A DNA stretch of 64,000 nt from Campylobacter showae (GTDB taxonomy: Bacteria; Campylobacterota; Campylobacteria; Campylobacterales; Campylobacteraceae), in contig NZ_CP012544.1 of NCBI RefSeq assembly GCF_004803815.1, positions 682,001 through 746,000 on the forward strand. Direction: 5' to 3'. A program made the translations under genes and the position numbers. Of the stretch, positions 54,228 through 62,697 are shown piece by piece. The notes beneath the pieces were generated by a model. It did not search any database. It was not told the DNA's origin and saw only the letters and a program-made list of their open reading frames with translations. Position 1 is the stretch's first letter; every line of letters starts with the position of its first letter.

Positions 54228-54986
54228 ATGAAATTTGGCGAATTTAAAAATGCAAAAACTTTAAGCCTGGCGAGCCTACTTTGCGAGCAAAACCTGCAGC
54301 TAGCAAAGCAGATAAAGCAAAATGAATTTTTATATATTTCTTGCTTTGAGGATAAAATTTTAGGTACAGAAAATCTCGTTCGCTGTGAGATCGGATCGGC
54401 TAGCTACGTGCTGGCTTTGCTTTGCAAATATTCGCTCGACGCGGCTAAATTTGATGAGCAAACGCGCGAATATTTTGAGGGGCTAGACGAAGGATACCTA
54501 AGCGGCGAGTGTAACGTCGGCGAGGAGGAGTTTGAGCAGATCGCGGAGTTTTTAGAAGGGTGCGAAAATATCGTGATCGATAGCTCCTTTTTATCCCATG
54601 CGGATGCGAAAAATATATTAGAGTTTTTGCAAATGCTCGGTAGAAACGTCGTTTTGGCTGACGCAGAGCAGGGCGAGTTTAAAACGGACGGCGAGCTAAC
54701 GCCGTTAAAAGAACCTGAGAGCTTTGACGGCAGCGTCGTGTTTTTTATGGATGAGGCGGACGGGCCAAATTTGAGCGGCGAGGTAAAGGAGCTAATCGGC
54801 TCGGCGTCGTTTGCCGCCGCTGCAAAGGTAAAAGACGGCGATATAGTAAGCGTGCAGGCTAAGGGCGTAGAAGCAAAGGCTAAAATTAGGCTAGAGCCAC
54901 AGATGAAGGGCACGGTTGCGCTTTGCAGGGCGAAATTTAGCGGATACGCGTTTAAGCTGGTTAAAATCGTAAAAATGGCGCAGTAG
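54228..54986 (+). CDS. hypothetical protein resembling the C-terminal part of Campylobacter NuoG
   Basis: 252 residues, soluble, acidic, no signal peptide. The last 50 residues, DGDIVSVQAKG followed by KGTVAL and YAFKLVKI, look like the molybdopterin-binding C-terminal barrel of NuoG and related oxidoreductases. The earlier part (GSASYVLALLCK, GECNVGEEEFEQI) also recalls epsilon NuoG. No cysteine clusters for iron-sulfur centres are left. In C. jejuni pflA lies beside the nuo operon, and here pflA is the next gene. I infer a relic or repurposed part of a nuo locus, at low-to-middle confidence. It has an AAAGGAT ribosome site. Confidence 0.75.
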   Translation: MKFGEFKNAKTLSLASLLCEQNLQLAKQIKQNEFLYISCFEDKILGTENLVRCEIGSASYVLALLCKYSLDAAKFDEQTREYFEGLDEGYLSGECNVGEEEFEQIAEFLEGCENIVIDSSFLSHADAKNILEFLQMLGRNVVLADAEQGEFKTDGELTPLKEPESFDGSVVFFMDEADGPNLSGEVKELIGSASFAAAAKVKDGDIVSVQAKGVEAKAKIRLEPQMKGTVALCRAKFSGYAFKLVKIVKMAQ

Positions 54987-55264
54987 CTAGTGCAGTTAAA
55001 TTTGGCGGATAGTTTTATCCGCCGAGGCGCGCTACGCTAAATTTAATCTAAAAACGCGGCGTCGTAGCGTCAAATTTGACCGCCGAACTAAAATTTGCCC
55101 GCAATCGACACTTTAAAATCCAAATTTCCTGGGTATGCCAAAGTTAAATTTAGGCTAAATAAAATTTTATCCAAACGCGCTAAATTTAGTAAAAAAATAG
55201 CCTTTAAAGCGCGTAATATTCGCTTTTATAGCGCTTTTTAAACGAAAAAGGGTATAATGGTCGC

Positions 55265-57637
55265 ATGAGAAAATATTTTTTACTTTTTTTACCGATTTTG
55301 GCGTTTTCTTTTAGCCTGAGCGTAAATTCGGGCGCAGAGGACGGCAGGCCCTACACCGTGATAAACGTCAGCGACGAGAAGGGACTCGTCTGCAAAGAGG
55401 AGATCCTCGCCTACGACCGTAAGCTTTATTTTTGCGATCTTCCTGGCGGCGCGTTGCCGAAGGTCGAGGATAAAATTTTGGCTCTTGCGGAGGTGAGATT
55501 CCGCGAGGAAAAAGGCGGCATGCGGGTCTATATCGTGCCGCACGCGAGCTCCCGCTTGATATCTTCTAGCGAGTCTCTTTACGGCGCATCCGCCGTGCCG
55601 TTTAGCAAAAACGGCGGTGCAGCCAAACGCCACGCCATCGTGATAGATCAAAATTTAAACGAATTTAAAAAGCAAGCAAATGCGGGGATAAATTTTGCCC
55701 CGATATTTGAGCAGATGACCGCACCTAGCATCGGACCGCTAGATCTAAACAAGGCCCCTATAGAAAGCGGCGACAGCAACGATATAAACATGTACCTGGA
55801 TGTGAAAAAAAGCTATGAGGCCAAGCGCTACGACGAGACGATAAGCACGACGCAGACGGCGCTACGCCGATATCCAAATAGCATTTTCGCCAGCGAGTTT
55901 TTGCTCTATAGACTGCGCGCCTTGGATAAAATTTTAGACTCGCAAAATAGCTTTGATGGGCTTGGTGCAGCAGATGTAGCAAGCGAGGGGCGCGCGTGGA
56001 TGCGCAGGTTCGTATCGGACGAAAACTACCCCGAGGTGCTCTATCTCGTGACCAAAGCCTACCTCAGGCAGGAGCTCGTTAGCGACGCGAACTACACGCT
56101 AGATATCCTTAAAAGCGAGCATCCAAACTCAAATTTCACCAAGCTAGCCGAGCTTGAGTTTGCCGATAAGCTCTACGCCTCCGGTAGGCAGGACGAGGCC
56201 GTGAGGATGTACGAGGACGTGCTGTACTCGGCGCAGACGCTAGACGTAGCTAGCCGCGCGGCTCTTAGCCTCGTGCAAGGTAGCATCGACAAGGCCAAAT
56301 TTGACCGCGCCAAGGACTTTATGCTTAAGATTTTAAACAGAAATCAAGAGTACCTACTAAACGACGCATCCAAGCTAATGGCGCTGGCGGGGGTATTTCA
56401 CGAGAAAAAGATGGACGATATCGCCGCGAGAATTTATGAAATTTTACTCGCTAGATTAGACAAAAACGATGATGACTACGAAACCGTGCTAAAAAATCTA
56501 GGCATCGCTCTAGCGGGCACTCCCGATACGCAAAAAGCATACGAATACCTAAAAAGATACCAAAACGAGTTTGCGGACGGGCAGTATACCGCCGCCGTAC
56601 AAAATGCGCTAGATAAGCTATTTTTTGCAAGAAACGACGAGAATAACGCGACAAAGTTACACGAGCACTACGACGCGCTTATAGATAAATACGGCAAAAC
56701 GGACGTCGGCGCCAAGGCGCTAAAAGAGCAGGTCGCGCTCTATCTAAAAGAGCGTAAATTTGACTCCGTCCTGCGCTATACCCAGGCCGTGCGCGATCTA
56801 AACGATACGGACGCAAGCGCCGTTTTAGCTCAGGCTGCGCTAAATTTAGCGAGTGAAGCCATTCGCCAAAACGACTGCGCTATGGCTGTAAATTTGACCG
56901 AAAACTACGGCGTAGGCGAGAAAATCGGGGCTAAATTTAAGCTCTTTGACTGCTATATGCGTCTATCGCGCTTCGCCGCCGCGCACGAGCTCGCCTCGCA
57001 AAATATCCTTGCGCCCGACATGCTCGACCGCGTGGAGTGGCTCATCAAACTAGCCTCCGTTTTGATAAAAACGGAAAAGTATAACGACGCCTTGCTCGTG
57101 GCAGACGAAGCCCTAGCTATCGCGTCTAGGCAGGAGTACGCCGACGTTTCGCCCGTGCTTTTTTATAGATTTGAAGCGCTGATGGGGCTAGGCAGGCTCG
57201 CCGACGCCGCCGCGACGATAACGGCTGTCGAGACGCTACGCAAAAACGACTTTAAGGTCATCGAGCTCTACGACCGCATGGCCGAGGCGACGTATGGCGC
57301 GAACGACTTTTTAAACGCGTCGGTTTACGCCAAAAAGGCGATCGACCTACAAAAACGCCTACATATCGCCACTTTTAGCCCGAAAATCGACTTTGAGTAC
57401 ATCGGCTCGCTAAGCAAGCTGGATAGGCTGGACGAGGCCTTACAGGCCGCGCAAGAGCTCATAGATACGCGCCTAGATCCCGAAAACAGGCTGCGAGCGC
57501 TAGCTCAGATATCGGAAATCTACATCAAACTAAAACGCGAAAGCGAAGCAAAGCCGTATCTACAGGAGTGCGTCGGCTCAAACTTGCAAAGCTCGTGGAA
57601 GGCCATCTGCGCCGAGCAGATGAAGCTCGTGGAGTAA
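55265..57637 (+). CDS. pflA: flagellar motor protein PflA (TPR-rich)
   Basis: 790 residues, almost the length of C. jejuni PflA. Signal peptide of about 16 residues, an N-terminal beta domain (about 20-160), then TPR-like helical repeats to the end. In C. jejuni PflA, with PflB, forms periplasmic spokes and discs that place the stators; loss gives paralysed flagella. The call rests on length, layout and overall sequence look rather than a catalytic motif. Stands alone. Confidence 0.85.
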   Translation: MRKYFLLFLPILAFSFSLSVNSGAEDGRPYTVINVSDEKGLVCKEEILAYDRKLYFCDLPGGALPKVEDKILALAEVRFREEKGGMRVYIVPHASSRLISSSESLYGASAVPFSKNGGAAKRHAIVIDQNLNEFKKQANAGINFAPIFEQMTAPSIGPLDLNKAPIESGDSNDINMYLDVKKSYEAKRYDETISTTQTALRRYPNSIFASEFLLYRLRALDKILDSQNSFDGLGAADVASEGRAWMRRFVSDENYPEVLYLVTKAYLRQELVSDANYTLDILKSEHPNSNFTKLAELEFADKLYASGRQDEAVRMYEDVLYSAQTLDVASRAALSLVQGSIDKAKFDRAKDFMLKILNRNQEYLLNDASKLMALAGVFHEKKMDDIAARIYEILLARLDKNDDDYETVLKNLGIALAGTPDTQKAYEYLKRYQNEFADGQYTAAVQNALDKLFFARNDENNATKLHEHYDALIDKYGKTDVGAKALKEQVALYLKERKFDSVLRYTQAVRDLNDTDASAVLAQAALNLASEAIRQNDCAMAVNLTENYGVGEKIGAKFKLFDCYMRLSRFAAAHELASQNILAPDMLDRVEWLIKLASVLIKTEKYNDALLVADEALAIASRQEYADVSPVLFYRFEALMGLGRLADAAATITAVETLRKNDFKVIELYDRMAEATYGANDFLNASVYAKKAIDLQKRLHIATFSPKIDFEYIGSLSKLDRLDEALQAAQELIDTRLDPENRLRALAQISEIYIKLKRESEAKPYLQECVGSNLQSSWKAICAEQMKLVE

Positions 57638-58015
57638 ATTTTGAGCTTTTGCTTTTTACGTTAAGTTCGGCCAAAATTTGACTGAAAAACCCGCTCAAAT
57701 TTAGCCGGGAAGCTCGGGTTAAATTTGAGTTTGATCGCCGTAAATAGGCGGTGCGCTTTTATTTTATCGCCATACCCTAGCTTGTGCGGACGCTACACTA
57801 TATTTTTATTCGTGGATCTTTTTACGACAAACGAGTCAAATTTAAGTTCTTTTTCTTTGTTGTTGCTTGATTAAATTTGCCAAGCGGCGGTAAAACGTAA
57901 AATTTTCAAAACGTAGCTACGTTTTTGCTATCAAATTTAATCCCCGAATTTTGGCGCCTTACTACGTCAAATTTGATATAATTTCTAAAATAAGCGCTTG
58001 TAAAAGGAGTTAGCC
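57638..58015. other. spacer, no gene seen
   Basis: 378 bases. AAATTT motifs are frequent. AACCCG at about 57687 and CGGGTT near 57716 could pair around a long loop, a poor terminator candidate for pflA. No open frame of interest. Confidence 0.5.
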
Positions 58016-59110
58016 GTGAACGTAAAATTTCAAGCCGAGATGAAAGAGCTGGACGAGAAATTTGCCGCTATCTCTGAGGACGCAAAAAGGCGGTATGATA
58101 GGCATAGGTTTATCAGGCGGGCGATTATGACGTACTGGTCATCGACGTTTGTCGTTTTTTATCTTTTTGCGATGTTGGCGCCGTATTTGAAATCATTTTT
58201 TGTAAACAATGGCATAGAATTGCCGCCTGAAATTTTTAGCTATATTCGGGGTGCTGTGAAGATAGTTGTGCCTATTTGCGCCACCATTTATGTTTTAAGG
58301 CGAAGTAAAACCAAGCGATACAGCTATCTTTTCGTGAGAGATCAGCGCGCTAGCTTCCTGGCCTTTAGGATAGAAAATTTTGCAAGTATAGTTTTGATTT
58401 TATATCCGATTTTGCTTATTTTGGGGTCATTTTTCGCAAGGGGCGGCGGCGGATACGGTGTTTATGCGTTTTTATACGGCCTTGTCGCGGCTCCGATTTG
58501 CTTGCTTGTTTTTGCCGTATGCTACTCTTTGAACATAAGCTCATATGAGCCCGCACCCGAGGGGGCAGATCTGCGCAGGGAGTCCGGCTTAGCGGCTCAA
58601 AGCGCGAAGTCCGCAGAGGAAAAACTAGACGAGCTAAATGACCTGGACGCAAAATTTGATCAAATACCTTGGGGTTTAAAAAATCGTTACGACGTGCATA
58701 GGCTTATCAGGCGCGCTAGTATGGCATTTATCGGATTTACGCTCATGGTTTCGTGGTTTGCGAGCTTTATAGGAAACATCTTAGGAGTTGCATACCTTGC
58801 CGTGGTGCTAATTTTGCCGTATATTTTCACGAAAATTTACCTAAAAAGCCACCCTACGAAAAAGTACAGCAAATTTTTCATAAAAAATCAGCGACTTTGT
58901 TTGACGATTTTTACGGTTGAAAATTTAGCTAGTATTGCTTTGATCTTGTATCCGCTTGTGCTCATAATAGCAGCTCTGATCGCTAGAAATGACGAAAAGA
59001 CAATGAGCTTGCTTTTGAGCGGTTCAAACGTATTGTCGGCTTGTCTGGTTATCTTTGCGGCATGCTATCTGTTTAACCGAAGTACGTATATCCCGAAAGA
59101 CGAAGCGTAA
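58016..59110 (+). CDS. membrane protein made of two homologous halves
   Basis: 364 residues, GTG start at 58016 after AAAGGAG. Residues about 8-178 and 206-362 are repeats of one another: each begins with an acidic L-D-E/A-K-F opening and an RYDxHRxIRRA block, has two membrane helices, a basic KxYSxxFxxxQR loop, an IENFASI or VENLASI block, and two more helices, then CYxxNxSxY. The total is about eight membrane helices. A polar linker joins the halves. I do not know the family. Confidence 0.8.
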   Translation: MNVKFQAEMKELDEKFAAISEDAKRRYDRHRFIRRAIMTYWSSTFVVFYLFAMLAPYLKSFFVNNGIELPPEIFSYIRGAVKIVVPICATIYVLRRSKTKRYSYLFVRDQRASFLAFRIENFASIVLILYPILLILGSFFARGGGGYGVYAFLYGLVAAPICLLVFAVCYSLNISSYEPAPEGADLRRESGLAAQSAKSAEEKLDELNDLDAKFDQIPWGLKNRYDVHRLIRRASMAFIGFTLMVSWFASFIGNILGVAYLAVVLILPYIFTKIYLKSHPTKKYSKFFIKNQRLCLTIFTVENLASIALILYPLVLIIAALIARNDEKTMSLLLSGSNVLSACLVIFAACYLFNRSTYIPKDEA

Positions 59111-59495
59111 TTTCGTACAATTTGAGCGGCGTTTGATGCGGTTTTTGCTCTTGGCGGGGCGGTAAATATAAACAGTATGGACACTGCTTGTTTTTGAGGC
59201 TTGGTTAAATTTGGCACCTAAGATAGTGTAAAATTTGGACCGTTTAAATTTGGCTTCAAATTTTTTGGATTTGCGGGCAAGTTTAAATTTGACGAGACTA
59301 GAAATCAACAAGCAAATTTAAAAGCGCTTTTAAAATTGGGTTTTAACCGTGTGAGATCAAATTTGACCGTAAAACCTGAACGTAAATTTGAAGTAAGGGT
59401 AAAAAGCGGCTTTGAAAATGGGTTCAAATTTGACGAGGCGGTGGCTAAATTTGCATAGCAAATCGCTCAAATTTAGCCGGCATTCTGGGGTAAAA
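59111..59495. other. spacer, dense in AAATTT motifs
   Basis: 385 bases between convergent genes. About a dozen AAATTT motif copies, many as TAAATTTG or CAAATTTGA. No supported gene or terminator. Confidence 0.5.
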
Positions 59496-61421
59496 TTAAA
59501 AAATCAACCCCTCGTCGTCTTGTTTTATAAGCGTATCTTGCGCGTCTTGTTTCGGTACCGGCGAGATCTTCGTATAGACCTCGATCAGGCCCTCGTACGC
59601 AGTGTGAAAGACGCCCTCTGGCTCGATAAAGGTTTTTTGTTTTAGCGGGTACTCCTTCATATAGCTTTCCATAAATTTCTTAAACACCGGCGCCGCGGTA
59701 CGTCCGCCGCCTTCTACCTTTCTCATCGGCGTGTTGTCGTCGTTGCCGTACCATACGACCACCTCGACCTCAGGCGTAAATCCGCAAAACCACGCATCTA
59801 TGTTGTTATTTGTCGTGCCTGTTTTGCCCGCTACCTGCACGCCGTTTAGCCTCGCGCTTTGTCCCGTGCCGCGCTCCACGACCGTTTTCATCATATCGGT
59901 CATCAGGTATGCCTGCTCGGGCTCAGTGACGAACGTCCGCTCAGGCTCAAAAACCGCTTCTAAATTTTGATAGTTTATGATGCGTTTTATCAGGCTTGGC
60001 TCCACGATCTCGCCGCCGTTTGGAAACATCGAGTAAAATTTAGCAAACTCCAATGGCGAGATGCCAAAGCTACCAAGCGCGATGGAGAGGTTTTTAGGTA
60101 TATTTTTAAAGCCCATTTCGGTTAGCTTTTTATACGCCGTATCAAGCCCGATCTCGTCGAGCAAATTTATCGTGGCGAGGTTGCGCGACTGACGCAGAGC
60201 CTCACGCAGCGTGATATAGCCCTGGAAGCCGCCGCTGTAGTTTTTTGGACGCCACTCGTACTGGCTACCTTCGTTAAAAACCCTTGATATATCAGCAGCC
60301 TTGCTCATAGGCGAGTAGCCCATGTCTAGAGCAATCTGATAGATAAAGGGCTTAAAGCTAGATCCCGGTTGGCGCATACTCTGCGTGGCGCGGTTATAGC
60401 TGCTTTTGGAGTAGTCTACGCCGCCTACTAGCGCGAGGATCTCGCCCGTTTTAGGTAGCGTAACGACGATAGCGCCGTTTAGGATGCTGGCGTTTGCGTC
60501 TTTGTTACGTTTTAGTATCTCGTTGTAGCCGTATTTTAGCGCCTCGGACGCCATATCTTGCACCTTTAAATCGACGCCGGTTTCGATGACGTAGCCGCCG
60601 GTTTTTATATCCTCAAAGCGCTTTGAGGCCTCTTTTAGCACCTCGTCCACGATGTACGGGGCTTTATTTTGCGTGAGCGTATCGTCAAAAACTACGGGCT
60701 GCTCGACTAGCGCGGCCTTGTACTCTGCGTCGCTGATCCAGCCTAGTGCGTTCATCCTTGCTATGACGTTGTTTGCGCGGCTAAGCGATAGATCTAGGTG
60801 GCGGGTCGGGTCGTAGGTGCTGGGCGCTTTTGGTAAGCCCACTAGGATAGCAATCTCTTTTAGCGTGAGCTCGTCAAGCTCCTTTCTAAAGTATCCCTTT
60901 GCTGCGGTTTTTATGCCATGATAGCCGTGTCCTAGATAGACGTGATTTAGATAGCGCTCTAAAATTTGCTCTTTGGTTAGCTCGTTTTCCAGCTTCATCG
61001 AGATGATCATCTCTTTTAGCTTACGGGTTAGCTTTTTTTCTCTGGTTAATACCATGTTTTTAACTAACTGCTGCGTTAGCGTGCTAGCGCCCTCGACTAG
61101 TTTGCCCGCCTTTATGTCCTTAACGATAGCTCGCGTGATAGCCTCGGGATTTACGCCGCCGTGCTCAAAAAAGCTCGTATCCTCGATCGCTACCAGCGCC
61201 TCGATGACGCGCGGCGGAATGTCTTCGTACTTGACGTAGATCCTGTTTTCGTCAAAGATATTTGCGATGAGTTCGCCGTTTCTATCGTAAATTTGAGTCG
61301 TGAGCTTTGGCTTAAAATCGATGATATTTGACGCATCAAAGGTAACTTGCGAATAAAGATAAACAAACGCCGCACTCAGCGAAACGAAGATAATAAACAA
61401 AATCGAAGCTAAAATTCTCAT
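59496..61421 (-). CDS. class A penicillin-binding protein (PBP1A)
   Basis: Polymerises and cross-links peptidoglycan in the periplasm. 641 residues: N-terminal membrane anchor (about 5-25), glycosyltransferase domain (EDTSFFEHGG with the catalytic Glu near 77, GASTLTQQLVKN near 112), then transpeptidase with SSFK near 353, SRN near 414 and KTGTT near 535. Overlaps the maf gene by four bases at its start. Confidence 0.95.
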   Translation of the reverse strand: MRILASILFIIFVSLSAAFVYLYSQVTFDASNIIDFKPKLTTQIYDRNGELIANIFDENRIYVKYEDIPPRVIEALVAIEDTSFFEHGGVNPEAITRAIVKDIKAGKLVEGASTLTQQLVKNMVLTREKKLTRKLKEMIISMKLENELTKEQILERYLNHVYLGHGYHGIKTAAKGYFRKELDELTLKEIAILVGLPKAPSTYDPTRHLDLSLSRANNVIARMNALGWISDAEYKAALVEQPVVFDDTLTQNKAPYIVDEVLKEASKRFEDIKTGGYVIETGVDLKVQDMASEALKYGYNEILKRNKDANASILNGAIVVTLPKTGEILALVGGVDYSKSSYNRATQSMRQPGSSFKPFIYQIALDMGYSPMSKAADISRVFNEGSQYEWRPKNYSGGFQGYITLREALRQSRNLATINLLDEIGLDTAYKKLTEMGFKNIPKNLSIALGSFGISPLEFAKFYSMFPNGGEIVEPSLIKRIINYQNLEAVFEPERTFVTEPEQAYLMTDMMKTVVERGTGQSARLNGVQVAGKTGTTNNNIDAWFCGFTPEVEVVVWYGNDDNTPMRKVEGGGRTAAPVFKKFMESYMKEYPLKQKTFIEPEGVFHTAYEGLIEVYTKISPVPKQDAQDTLIKQDDEGLIF

Positions 61422-61966
61422 AAAAAGGCCTTTAAAATTTTCACGTTTAGCCCCATTGCGGTGCTAGTTTCGCCGTTTTGGCTTAGGATGTATTTTTTGT
61501 TGAAATTTTCTATCGTCATGGCTCCGGCCTTGCCCTGCCAAAGATCGCCCGATAGGTAGTTTTGTAGGTCGGCTTCGTCAAATTTGGCAAATTTATACTC
61601 CGCAAAGCTGACGTTAAAAAGCTCGAATTTCTCGCCCAAAAATATCATCGCAGTTACGATCCTGGCGGTACTCCCGCTTTGCATTTGTAGCATTTTTAGA
61701 GCTTCCTTTTCGTCCTTTGCTTTGCCTAAAATTTTACCGCCACATACGACGACGCTATCGGCGAAAACGACGTTTTTTGCATTTTCATTCGCTTTTAAAA
61801 ATTGCTCTTTTTTTGCCGCGACGATCTTTTGAACGTAAACGTGCGGCGGTAAATTTTTATCTACGCCGCTCTCGTCGTAGTCGAAAAAAACCTGCTCAAA
61901 TTTAACACCGTGATCTCGTAAAACCTTAGCTCTCGTAACCGAGCTCGAAGCCAAAATAATCATCAA
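61418..61966 (-). CDS. maf: Maf-like nucleotide pyrophosphatase
   Basis: Hydrolyses non-canonical or canonical NTPs (dTTP/UTP or m7GTP types). 182 residues, LASSSVTRAKVL at the start and FADSVVV near 68. Overlaps the PBP gene by four bases, and the membrane protein gene before it by four bases. The start could be one Met later. Confidence 0.92.
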   Translation of the reverse strand: MMIILASSSVTRAKVLRDHGVKFEQVFFDYDESGVDKNLPPHVYVQKIVAAKKEQFLKANENAKNVVFADSVVVCGGKILGKAKDEKEALKMLQMQSGSTARIVTAMIFLGEKFELFNVSFAEYKFAKFDEADLQNYLSGDLWQGKAGAMTIENFNKKYILSQNGETSTAMGLNVKILKAFL

Positions 61967-62457
61967 AACTCCCTATAAGATACGCCAAGATATGCCGCCA
62001 GCAGCGCAAATGCGACGTTTAGCGGGATGAAATAATAAATCGTAACGATGAGATTCTCGTGAAGCTCGATGTATTCGCTATTTTGCAGGGATTTTGAGGC
62101 TTTGTTTAGGCGGTACGTGACGTAAATAACGTTTAAAAACAAAAACCCCCAGATCGCCCATTTCGTCGTTAAGATCGTATTTAACATCGGATCAGCGTTT
62201 TTGATCGCGTTTTGTTTGGCTAGTATCGCGCCCGTTACGCCCATTACTGCGATCGAGCCGTAGATAGCGTAGCCTAGGCGCTTTAGCATGGAGATTATCG
62301 TTTGGTATTTTTGCGTGTCGCCTTCGATATTTTTCATAAAAAATTTAGCGATGAGTAAAAAATTTGCTTGAAATCCGATGAAAACAACTACGGAGAGGAT
62401 GTGGATAAAGGGCAGGGCGCTGCTAATCTTTGCAAAAGCTATGTTAAATTCGGGCAT
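61963..62457 (-). CDS. small four-helix membrane protein
   Basis: 164 residues with four hydrophobic segments (about 14-38, 64-84, 100-118 and 138-160). A His in the first helix (FIHILSVVVF) and the overall layout recall HemJ-like or cytochrome-type membrane proteins, but no full signature is visible. Co-translated with maf. Function unknown. Confidence 0.8.
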   Translation of the reverse strand: MPEFNIAFAKISSALPFIHILSVVVFIGFQANFLLIAKFFMKNIEGDTQKYQTIISMLKRLGYAIYGSIAVMGVTGAILAKQNAIKNADPMLNTILTTKWAIWGFLFLNVIYVTYRLNKASKSLQNSEYIELHENLIVTIYYFIPLNVAFALLAAYLGVSYREF

Positions 62458-62697
62458 TTGTCCCCTTTGATCTAAAATTTTCTCGCGCTAAAGTAAAATT
62501 GACGGCGGTAAAACTCGGCGCCAAAATGCGCGAATAAAATAAACTCATAAACTTATATTTTCCTTTAAATTTTATCTCGGTTCGTAAAACGCAAATTTCG
62601 GATTTGCTTTACGGTGTCAAATCTGGCTTTTAAATTTTACGCCGCAAAAACCGCGGTCAAATTTAAGCGATTTTCTTAAATTTGACCGACGCCAAGC

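Noticed and set aside
57687-57721. Terminator after pflA
   Set aside because: The CCCG/CGGG arms are short with a loop over 20 bases and there is no T-run.
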